From positions 1-8,113 of the forward strand of contig DLMI01000084.1 of assembly GCA_002478145.1 (NCBI GenBank): DNA of 8,113 nt, written 5' to 3'. Positions 1-5,028 of this stretch are shown here, piece by piece. Under the pieces are notes generated by a model. The model was given only the letters and a program-made list of their open reading frames with translations, was not told the origin of the DNA and ran no database searches. Every line of letters begins with the position of its first letter. The first letter of the stretch is position 1. The DNA is from Acidobacteria bacterium UBA7540. Its GTDB lineage: Bacteria; Acidobacteriota; Terriglobia; UBA7540. The translations under genes were made by a program, and so were the position numbers.

Positions 1-232
1 TATCCCGGCGCACGGATTTCCATCTTAGCACCCAGCTTACCGGTAATATACACCGACTCCTTGGCAGAACGCATCGAAACCGCTGAGCCGGGCCAGAGAA
101 AGCAAAGCGGAAGATGTATTCATGCGCGGCGCGCTGGCTAGGCTCGAAGGGCGTCACCCCTGACCCAGGCGGGCATTGGCCTCCTCTCCAAATGTGCTTA
201 GGTAGGCAACTCGTTGAATTTAGGGTAGCGAT
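1..232. other. Left-edge stretch with no assignable gene
   Basis: This is the region downstream of the fucosidase stop. I see no rho-independent terminator with a T-run. On the minus strand an ATG at 74 opens a frame to the window edge (begins MRSAKESVYITGKLGAK, about 24 codons) but has no clear ribosome binding site. A second minus frame from a GTG at 157 also stays open to the edge (begins VTPFEPSQRAAHEY). On the plus strand a third frame is open from the edge to a stop near 142-144. At most one can be real, and none is recognised. A purine-rich GGAGAGGAGG at 189-180 (minus) precedes an ATG at 176 that encodes only 12 residues. Confidence 0.4.
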
Positions 233-1627
233 CTAGAGAGTGTCGATTTGCAATACGCTGTCGTTCGGGTCGGGAGCCGTGGAGGGGACGGCAATGATCA
301 AGCGACCCTTCTCCTGCTTGAACTGAGCTTTCTGGCGAGTCCCAAGCACGGTGATTTGGGAGACGCGGCCCTTCGGCCCGGGCACCACCAATTCGGGTTT
401 CGATGGCCAGTCGAACACGTGCAGGTAAATAGTCTTGCCCTTCGCGGTCGTCTTCCCAAACGGGAGGTTCTGCCACGGACCGTAAGTCGTCCCGTAGATG
501 GAATCGCTATTAACCTTCATCCACTTTCCCATCGCCTGGAGCCGCTCAACGAACTCAGGCTGGATGGTGCCTTCTGGAGTTGGGCCAACATCCAAGAGGA
601 AGTTCCCGCCCTTACTGGCTACATTTGCCAACTCCCGGAGGAGCTCTTTAACGGACTTGAAATTGCGATCATTCTTATTATAGGCCCAGGTATCATTGAT
701 TGTCTGGCACGTTTCCCAGAGCTGAAAATCGCCCGGCGCCGGCACGGAGGGCGGCGTTGACTCCGGGGTCTTCGTGGTGCCTTGCAGCTTGTTGGCGGCG
801 CTTTTGGTGGGAATCCGGTCGGGGATGAATTGCTCGGGAGTGGCAAAATCGCCCGGCACACCGATCCGGTTGTTCACCAGCGTGGCGGGTTGCAGTTGGT
901 GAATGAGGTTCACAACGTGCTCGCCTTTGTACTTCTCCTGATGACCGAGCCCGTCAAACCAGATCAGGGCCACCGGCCCGTACTTCGTGAGCAGCTCACG
1001 CAGTTGGCCCTCCATGTAATCGAGGTAGGTCGCCCACTCCGGCCTTGTCGGATCGCCGCGCCAGGTATCCTTAACGGGTTTGGAAGTGTTGCGAAAACCC
1101 GGGTGATGCATGTCCGGAGGTGAGTAGTACAGACCCAGCGGCATTCCGGCCTCGTGCGCTGCCTCCGCCAACATGGCCGTGACATCCTTGCCGTAGGGCG
1201 TGCTCGTGATCTTGTAGTCGGTCAGTGCCGAGTCAAACATGCAGAATCCGTCGTGATGCTTGGTCGTAAACACCATGTAACGCTGCCCGGCCTCTTTCGC
1301 CAATTCCACCCACGCCTTGGGATCATACTTTGTGGGGTTGAATCGCTTGAAGAGCGACACGTACTCAGGTTCGGTGATGTTCCATTGGGCCTCGGGTTCC
1401 ATGATGGGCCACGAAGCCTCCACGCTGGCGACGGAATACGCGCCCCAATGGATGAACATCCCGAATTTTGCTGCCCTGTACCAGGCTGTCCTTTCGGCCT
1501 CCGATTTCTGCGCGCCCGGTGGCAGGGCTGCCTCTTCTGCCCCCTTCGCTGAGGATACCCCGATCAGCAAAGCACCTGCGGTCAGTCCGAAAAGAAAAAT
1601 CAGCCTGCTCGCATAATCCTTCCGCAT
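233..1627 (-). CDS. Secreted alpha-L-fucosidase, glycoside hydrolase family 29
   Basis: Hydrolyses alpha-L-fucosyl linkages from glycans, probably outside the cytoplasm. The 464-residue product starts with a Sec-type signal peptide: basic n-region (MRKDYASR), hydrophobic stretch about 9-27, likely cleavage after AKGA near residue 30. Family 29 signatures follow in order: HWGAYSV (60-66), KHHDGF (123-128), LIWFDG (221-226) with Asp225 as the probable nucleophile, WETCQTIND (304-312) and GNFLLDVGPTPEG (341-353). A small beta-rich C-terminal part follows from about 385. I chose the ATG at 1627 because GGGAG lies 7 nt upstream and the signal peptide begins there; a GTG at 1678 and an ATG at 1669 would put hydrophilic residues ahead of it and lack a ribosome site. 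A Ser/Thr/Pro-rich insertion at about 271-300 is unusual. It lies 60 nt after udg with no visible terminator, so cotranscription is possible. The general-acid residue and exact linkage specificity cannot be read off. Confidence 0.93.
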   Translation of the reverse strand: MRKDYASRLIFLFGLTAGALLIGVSSAKGAEEAALPPGAQKSEAERTAWYRAAKFGMFIHWGAYSVASVEASWPIMEPEAQWNITEPEYVSLFKRFNPTKYDPKAWVELAKEAGQRYMVFTTKHHDGFCMFDSALTDYKITSTPYGKDVTAMLAEAAHEAGMPLGLYYSPPDMHHPGFRNTSKPVKDTWRGDPTRPEWATYLDYMEGQLRELLTKYGPVALIWFDGLGHQEKYKGEHVVNLIHQLQPATLVNNRIGVPGDFATPEQFIPDRIPTKSAANKLQGTTKTPESTPPSVPAPGDFQLWETCQTINDTWAYNKNDRNFKSVKELLRELANVASKGGNFLLDVGPTPEGTIQPEFVERLQAMGKWMKVNSDSIYGTTYGPWQNLPFGKTTAKGKTIYLHVFDWPSKPELVVPGPKGRVSQITVLGTRQKAQFKQEKGRLIIAVPSTAPDPNDSVLQIDTL

Positions 1628-1634
1628 TGCGTCT

Positions 1635-1639
1635 CTCCC
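1635..1639 (-). promoter_or_regulatory. Ribosome binding site of the fucosidase gene
   Basis: GGGAG on the minus strand, 7 nt before the ATG at 1627. It decides the start over the GTG at 1678 and the ATG at 1669. The rest of the 60-nt gap after udg shows neither a clear promoter nor a terminator. Confidence 0.7.
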
Positions 1640-1687
1640 GGTGTCATCCGCCCTGGGACGACCCACCATGTGAATCACAGCTTGGGA

Positions 1688-2626
1688 TTATTTCCCTTTC
1701 AGGAACTCCCGGATCTTTTCGAAGTCTTCGCGGAGAATCTTCTCTTCCCGGGCATTGCGAAGAACGTAGGCAGGGTGAACTGTGGCGAGTGCTTTCGAAG
1801 TGGCGAAATCGTAGAACTGGCCGTGTATTTTGGTGATGCCTTCCTTAATCCCCAAAACAGTCCTCACCGCGGGCGCCCCGAGGCAACAAATCAAACGGGG
1901 CTTCATGGCTTCAAGTTGACGGAAAAGGAACGGTGAGCACGTTTCGATTTCGTCCTTCTCCGGGGTGCGATTTCCGGGGGGACGGCACTTGACGACGTTG
2001 CAGATGTAGACCTCTTCGCGTTTCATGTCGATCATGTGGATCATGCGGTTCAGAAGTTGGCCGGCGCGCCCTACGAACGGCCGCCCCTGCTCGTCTTCGT
2101 CGGCTCCCGGACCTTCTCCAACAAACACCAATTCCGCGTGAGGATTCCCTTCCCCGAAAACTATGGTGTGGCGGCCGCCCGCCAGCTTGCAGCGGTGGCA
2201 ATCCCCCAAGTCCGCGCGGATTTGCTCCAGCGTTTCGGGCCCACTTGGCTTTGGCGGCGGCGTTTCGAAAAGACCCAAGGAGGGTACGGGCGGCCTGATT
2301 GGCGCCCCAACGACTGCGGTTTGGGAAGCCCCGGCGCGGGGGAGCGGAAGAGGCGCGGTGGGACTGACGACAGGCTTGCTTTCAGTTAAAGCCGGCTTCG
2401 TCGCGGGCGCCGGGGGTGCTCCGCCCTGCACCATCCGGTCCGGTGCTCCGCCCTGCACCGTCCGGTGCGGAGGTCCGCCGCTCAATGCCGAATGGGTAAT
2501 TCTGCCGCCGCTCGTAGTGGGTAAGAGCCCTCCCGACCCGGGCGCACGCCGATAGAATTCCTCAATGCCCAGTTCGCGATAGAACTCCAGCCAATCGGCA
2601 AGCTCCTGCCGTAAGCGCTCGTCCAT
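1688..2626 (-). CDS. Family 4 (Fe-S) uracil-DNA glycosylase with long N-terminal extension
   Basis: Removes uracil from DNA to start base excision repair. The 312-residue protein has three parts. Residues 1-28 form a probable helix ([19 protein letters not shown]). Residues about 30-130 are a Pro/Gly/Ala-rich, probably disordered linker. The glycosylase core is about 131-312. Core evidence: Cys143 and Cys146 (CHRC), Cys214 ([11 protein letters not shown]) and Cys230 (IETC) fit the four 4Fe-4S ligands of family 4 enzymes; GEGPGADED (170-178) is the uracil-pocket motif; HPAYVLR (284-290) is the second active-site motif. Typical family 4 enzymes are roughly 200-220 residues, so the extra length is the N-terminus. 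The linker holds a 9-residue duplication ([18 protein letters not shown]). No Shine-Dalgarno sequence precedes the ATG: the heptamer array starts 6 nt away. The gene follows coaBC after 119 nt of repeats. An alternative name is type 5 UDG, but the motif A residues and Cys spacing favour family 4. Confidence 0.92.
   Translation of the reverse strand: MDERLRQELADWLEFYRELGIEEFYRRAPGSGGLLPTTSGGRITHSALSGGPPHRTVQGGAPDRMVQGGAPPAPATKPALTESKPVVSPTAPLPLPRAGASQTAVVGAPIRPPVPSLGLFETPPPKPSGPETLEQIRADLGDCHRCKLAGGRHTIVFGEGNPHAELVFVGEGPGADEDEQGRPFVGRAGQLLNRMIHMIDMKREEVYICNVVKCRPPGNRTPEKDEIETCSPFLFRQLEAMKPRLICCLGAPAVRTVLGIKEGITKIHGQFYDFATSKALATVHPAYVLRNAREEKILREDFEKIREFLKGK
2415..2468 (-). repeat. 27-bp in-frame tandem duplication in the udg linker
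   Basis: Two near-identical 27-bp units (2415-2441 and 2442-2468), beginning GGTGCTCCGCCCTGCACC on the plus strand, with a degenerate third start at 2469. The length is a multiple of three and encodes a 9-residue repeat in the disordered linker, consistent with slippage that preserves the frame. Confidence 0.85.
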
Positions 2627-2632
2627 AAGAAG

Positions 2633-2667
2633 TAGTCAGTTGTCAGTTGTCAGTTGTCAGTTCCCAG
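2633..2667 (+). repeat. Heptamer array A1 (TTGTCAG type)
   Basis: Five contiguous 7-bp units on the plus strand: TAGTCAG, three exact TTGTCAG, then TTCCCAG. The array ends 6 nt from the udg start codon and covers where its Shine-Dalgarno sequence would lie. It has the opposite orientation to array A2 and forms the outer left arm of the mirrored structure 2633-2797. It resembles in style the short tandem heptamers reported from cyanobacterial gaps; identity to any known family is not established. Confidence 0.9.
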
Positions 2668-2699
2668 ATCGGGTGATCGGGAGATCGGCTGATCGGGCG
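2668..2699 (+). repeat. Octamer array, left arm (ATCGGGNG type)
   Basis: Four contiguous 8-bp units: ATCGGGTG, ATCGGGAG, ATCGGCTG, ATCGGGCG. It directly abuts heptamer array A1. The first and last units are exact reverse complements of the outer and inner units of the right arm (2739-2746 and 2723-2730). Confidence 0.9.
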
Positions 2700-2704
2700 A
2701 ACAA

Positions 2705-2716
2705 AGAACATGTTCT
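2705..2716. other. Perfect 12-bp palindrome AGAACATGTTCT at the centre of the mirrored repeat
   Basis: Self-complementary 12-mer between the two octamer arms. The arms pair perfectly over 9 bp (2692-2700 with 2722-2730), leaving this palindrome in the apical loop. It could be a protein site or just the tip of a cruciform. The half-site spacing is 2 nt, which does not fit a GAAC-N4-GTTC LexA box. Confidence 0.8.
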
Positions 2717-2722
2717 ACCGAT

Positions 2723-2746
2723 CGCCCGATCACCAGATCACCCGAT
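2723..2746 (-). repeat. Octamer array, right arm (inverted ATCGGGNG)
   Basis: Three contiguous octamers on the plus strand: CGCCCGAT, CACCAGAT, CACCCGAT, which read on the minus strand as ATCGGGTG, ATCTGGTG, ATCGGGCG. It has one unit fewer than the left arm, so pairing leaves an 8-nt bulge. Its last base is part of the coaBC stop codon. Confidence 0.9.
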
Positions 2747-3987
2747 TACTGACTTCTGACCCCTGACTCCTGACTCCTGAATCCTGAATCCTGTCTAATT
2801 GCGACGACCTCGTCGAGGATGCGATGAGCCAAATCCAATTTGCTCATCTTCTCGAGAGCTTTACTGCGGCCGTCGGGGAAGACCAGGGTCACAATATTCG
2901 TGTCCACATCAAAACCCGCGCCTTCCTGCAATACGTCATTGGCCACGATGAAGTCGAGGTGCTTCTCATGCAGTTTGGCGGTTGCATTAGCCGGCAAGTT
3001 CTCAGTCTCCGCCGCGAACCCAACCACTACTTGTCCAGGCCGCCGTCGCGGAGCGATCATCGCCAGGATATCAGTCGTCGGCTCAAGCCTTACGGTCGGG
3101 ATCCCGTCTTGCTTCTTGATCTTCCCGGGATAAACTTCCGCAAACCGGAAGTCCGCCACCGCCGCGGCCATCAAGGTCACTGTCGCCTGCTCGAAATGAC
3201 GCAGGACAGCCTGTGCCATCTGCTCGGTGGTGCGAACACGCTCCACCTTGGCTCCTGCTGGAGGATCGAGGTGCGTCGGCCCGCTCACCAGGACCACGTG
3301 AGCCCCGCGGCGGCGGCTGGCCTCAGCGAGCGCATAACCCATCTTCCCGGAAGACCTGTTGCTGAGGTAGCGCACGCCATCCAAAGGCTCTTCCGTTGGC
3401 CCGGCCGTCACCAGCACGCACTCACCGCTCAAATCGTCACTTACCCCGAGGGCCGCAAGGACCGCCTGGACGATACTCTGGACAGACGTGAGGCGGCCCG
3501 CGCCGGTCATTCCGCAGGCCAAGTAGCCCTCGTCAGGCTGCAAGAGCTTCACTCCGCGCTCCCGCAAAATCTCCAGATTCTTCTGCGTGGCAGGATGTTC
3601 CCACATATTCACATTCATGGCCGGCGCCACGATGAGGGGAGCCTTGGTGGCCAAGCAGAGGGTGGTCAGGAAGTCGTCGGCAATTCCATGGGCAATCTTC
3701 GCCAGCACGTTCGCCGTGGCGGGAACAATCACCAGGGCGTCAATCGACTGCGCCACGGCCATATGTTCGATGGCGCTTTCCACATTCGCCCCACCCTGCG
3801 GACCCTCAAACATTTCCGTGATGACTTTGCGGCCAGAGAGAGCCGCAAAGGTAAGGGGCGCGACGAACTCACGCGCATTCCGAGTCATCACCACCTGGAC
3901 TTCCAGCCCGCGCTCTTGCAGCAGGCGTAGTAGCTCCGCTGCCTTGTAGGCCGCGATGCCGCCGGTGATCCCCAGTGCAACTCGCAT
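2746..3987 (-). CDS. coaBC: Bifunctional phosphopantothenoylcysteine decarboxylase / phosphopantothenate-cysteine ligase
   Basis: Catalyses two steps of coenzyme A synthesis: CTP-dependent joining of cysteine to 4'-phosphopantothenate (CoaB half) and FMN-dependent decarboxylation (CoaC half). The 413-residue protein keeps E. coli-like numbering at key sites. In CoaC: GITGGIAAYKA (6-16), His75, PAMN with Asn125, and the flap ACGMTGAGR with Cys158. In CoaB: TAGPTEEPLDGVRYLSN ending at Asn210, SSGKMG (212-217), AAAVADF (274-280), KIKK with Lys289, and GFAAET (323-328). The ATG at 3987 gives the normal N-terminus MRVALGITGG. Upstream in-frame extension to 4128 crosses heptamer repeats and is not believed. 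There is no Shine-Dalgarno sequence: the minus strand reads CCTGGTTAACC before the ATG. The last residues, from about Gln399 (QDSGFRSQESGVRSQ), are encoded by heptamer array A2, and the TAA stop falls where the heptamers meet the octamers. Confidence 0.97.
   Translation of the reverse strand: MRVALGITGGIAAYKAAELLRLLQERGLEVQVVMTRNAREFVAPLTFAALSGRKVITEMFEGPQGGANVESAIEHMAVAQSIDALVIVPATANVLAKIAHGIADDFLTTLCLATKAPLIVAPAMNVNMWEHPATQKNLEILRERGVKLLQPDEGYLACGMTGAGRLTSVQSIVQAVLAALGVSDDLSGECVLVTAGPTEEPLDGVRYLSNRSSGKMGYALAEASRRRGAHVVLVSGPTHLDPPAGAKVERVRTTEQMAQAVLRHFEQATVTLMAAAVADFRFAEVYPGKIKKQDGIPTVRLEPTTDILAMIAPRRRPGQVVVGFAAETENLPANATAKLHEKHLDFIVANDVLQEGAGFDVDTNIVTLVFPDGRSKALEKMSKLDLAHRILDEVVAIRQDSGFRSQESGVRSQ
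2749..2797 (-). repeat. Heptamer array A2 (minus strand xTCAGxx), overlapping the coaBC 3' end
   Basis: Six clear 7-bp units on the plus strand (CTGACTT, CTGACCC, CTGACTC, CTGACTC, CTGAATC, CTGAATC) plus a degenerate seventh at 2791-2797. It belongs to the same family as A1 and A3 but in inverted orientation. It lies inside the coaBC reading frame, where 21 bp (three units) gives a seven-residue period: DSGFRSQ then ESGVRSQ. Confidence 0.92.
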
Positions 3988-3992
3988 GGTTA

Positions 3993-4027
3993 ACCAGGAT
4001 TCAGGAGTCAGGATCCAGGATTCAGGG
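3993..4027 (+). repeat. Heptamer array A3 (TTCAGGA type), 5 nt from the coaBC start
   Basis: Five contiguous units: ACCAGGA, TTCAGGA, GTCAGGA, TCCAGGA, TTCAGGG. It sits immediately before the coaBC ATG (minus strand), separated by 5 nt, so it occupies the ribosome binding site position. It is inverted relative to A2, so coaBC is bracketed by complementary arrays. Confidence 0.9.
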
Positions 4028-4040
4028 ACGAACCTGCCAG

Positions 4041-4065
4041 CGCAGACCTGTTCTGGAGGTCTGCG
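4041..4065. other. 9-bp perfect hairpin in the rpoZ-coaBC gap
   Basis: CGCAGACCT (4041-4049) pairs perfectly with AGGTCTGCG (4057-4065) around a 7-nt loop. No T-run follows on either strand, so it is not a standard intrinsic terminator. A smaller hairpin, CGGC-AAAA-GCCG, lies at 4083-4094. The stretch 4028-4122 has no coding signal and may be a dispersed palindromic element or an RNA-processing site. Confidence 0.6.
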
Positions 4066-4122
4066 GTTCCTCCAAGGGTGCTCGGCAAAAGCCGTCCCGA
4101 GAGCTCCGGGCGCCGTTCTTTT

Positions 4123-4164
4123 CCCCACCTACCACATACCACCTACCACGTACGACCTGCTACC
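4123..4164 (-). repeat. Heptamer array B (TACCACN type), overlapping the rpoZ stop
   Basis: Six 7-bp units on the plus strand: CCCCACC, TACCACA, TACCACC, TACCACG, TACGACC, TGCTACC, with a partial TACCC after. Read on the minus strand it is a run of GGTAGGTGGTA-like sequence. It is unrelated in sequence to family A. The rpoZ stop codon TAG (4162-4160) lies in the last full unit. Confidence 0.87.
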
Positions 4165-4381
4165 TACCCTTTTGTTTCTTGTTCTTGTCGTTCTCGCCTG
4201 TCGCAGGAGCAAACAACTCAAAAGGGACCAAGCCCGCCATTACTTCTTGCTGGGCTACTCTCGTCAGCCTCTTCGAAGTGCTCTGAATGAGCGGCCGGGC
4301 GCCGGCCTGAAGCTGCCGAGCCCTCTTGGCGGCGACAAGAATGTAGCGAAACTTGCTGTCGAGCTTCTGAGGTAATTCCAT
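4160..4381 (-). CDS. rpoZ: DNA-directed RNA polymerase omega subunit
   Basis: Small subunit that binds the beta' C-terminal region and helps RNA polymerase assemble. The 73-residue product has the omega core: KFRYILVAAKRARQL (about 10-24), then GARPL and KRLTRVAQQEV, matching the conserved K/R-x-T-x-x-A-x-x-E helix. The C-terminus is a charged, probably disordered tail (ENDKNKKQKGR). I chose the ATG at 4381 because GGAGG lies 9 nt upstream inside the end of gmk; an in-frame ATG at 4408 would overlap gmk and lacks a ribosome site. The gmk stop is only 5 nt upstream, so the two are probably translationally coupled. The tail and stop codon run into heptamer array B, so the natural C-terminus may have been altered. 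The gmk-rpoZ pairing is common in bacteria and supports the call. Confidence 0.92.
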   Translation of the reverse strand: MELPQKLDSKFRYILVAAKRARQLQAGARPLIQSTSKRLTRVAQQEVMAGLVPFELFAPATGENDKNKKQKGR

Positions 4382-4386
4382 CCGAT

Positions 4387-5028
4387 CTATCCTCCAAATG
4401 TCTTGCAAATTTCTTGAGCGCGCTCCGCCTGGTTCTGCCGTCGAAATCGCCCTGCCCGGACTACCGCTCGCAGAGCCTGTGTGGCTAGCGAAAGGCGGTC
4501 ATTAACGACCAGGTAGTCATAATCGGGCCAATGGGAGATTTCCTGGCGGGCTGCCGCCAGCCGTCTTTCAATGACCTGGGGCGAATCCGAGTGCCGGTCC
4601 GCCAGCCGGCGTTTCAGTTCCCGGAAGGACGGCGGCAGGACGAAGACGCTGAGGGCTTCCGGCAAACGCTTCCTGACTTGTTGATGCCCCTGAACATCAA
4701 TATCCAGCAAAATATCCCGTCCGGCCTTCAGAGCCCTGTCGATCTGTCCCTTCGAAGTACCATACAGGTGGCCGAAAATCTCGGCCCACTCAATGAAATC
4801 ACCGGCAGCAATCATTCTTTCGAACCGCTTGCGCGTCACAAAAAAGTAGTCGCGCCCGTCTCTCTCGCCCTCACGCCGCGGCCGCGTGGTGTGCGAAACC
4901 GAAAAAGCCAAACCCGGCAGAGAAGCAATCAACCGTCTCACCAGGGTTGACTTCCCGGACCCCGACGGCGCTGAAATGACCAAAATGCTGGCACGCCCGC
5001 AGGACGGTTTAGATACCTTTTTCTCCAT
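4387..5028 (-). CDS. gmk: Guanylate kinase
   Basis: Phosphorylates GMP to GDP with ATP in the cytoplasm, feeding GTP, dGTP and (p)ppGpp pools. At 213 residues it is close to the usual length (E. coli 207). Visible motifs: P-loop SAPSGSGKST (19-28); GMP-binding segment SVSHTTRPRREGERDGRDYFF (43-63) with the expected Ser, Arg, Glu and Tyr residues; EWAEIFGHLYGT; and DILLDIDVQGHQQVRKR, the conserved strand-turn before the lid. The ATG at 5028 overlaps the yicC stop by one base (TAATG). No strong Shine-Dalgarno sequence is visible, so translation probably depends on coupling to yicC. The 3' end carries GGAGG, which serves rpoZ. Confidence 0.97.
   Translation of the reverse strand: MEKKVSKPSCGRASILVISAPSGSGKSTLVRRLIASLPGLAFSVSHTTRPRREGERDGRDYFFVTRKRFERMIAAGDFIEWAEIFGHLYGTSKGQIDRALKAGRDILLDIDVQGHQQVRKRLPEALSVFVLPPSFRELKRRLADRHSDSPQVIERRLAAARQEISHWPDYDYLVVNDRLSLATQALRAVVRAGRFRRQNQAERAQEICKTFGG
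4391..4395 (-). promoter_or_regulatory. Ribosome binding site of rpoZ, inside the gmk 3' end
   Basis: GGAGG on the minus strand, 9 nt before the ATG at 4381 and overlapping the last two Gly codons of gmk. It decides the rpoZ start over the upstream ATG at 4408. Confidence 0.8.

Noticed and set aside
2705..2716. Possible LexA/SOS box (GAAC...GTTC) between coaBC and the DNA-repair gene udg
   Set aside because: The half-sites are 2 nt apart rather than the 4 nt of the GAAC-N4-GTTC box, and the palindrome sits at the exact centre of a repeat mirror, which explains it better.
2633..2797. CRISPR-like repeat array
   Set aside because: Units are 7-8 bp, contiguous and without spacers, and no cas gene is present.
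2824..3930. Long plus-strand open frame of 368 codons
   Set aside because: It lies wholly opposite coaBC, whose catalytic motifs are intact; the product is His/Arg-rich with no recognisable domain.
4041..4065. Intrinsic terminator after rpoZ
   Set aside because: The stem is good, but no T-run follows on the transcribed strand.
3988..4128. N-terminal extension of CoaBC to 4128
   Set aside because: The extension crosses heptamer array A3 and the hairpin stretch and is unlike any CoaBC; the start at 3987 gives family-standard positions for His75, Asn125 and Cys158.
2633..4164. Insertion sequence or transposon remnant as the source of the repeats
   Set aside because: No transposase fragment, no target-site duplication and no long terminal inverted repeats were seen; the units are simple short tandem repeats.
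4382..4408. Upstream rpoZ start at 4408
   Set aside because: It would overlap gmk and has no ribosome site; GGAGG is correctly spaced for the ATG at 4381.
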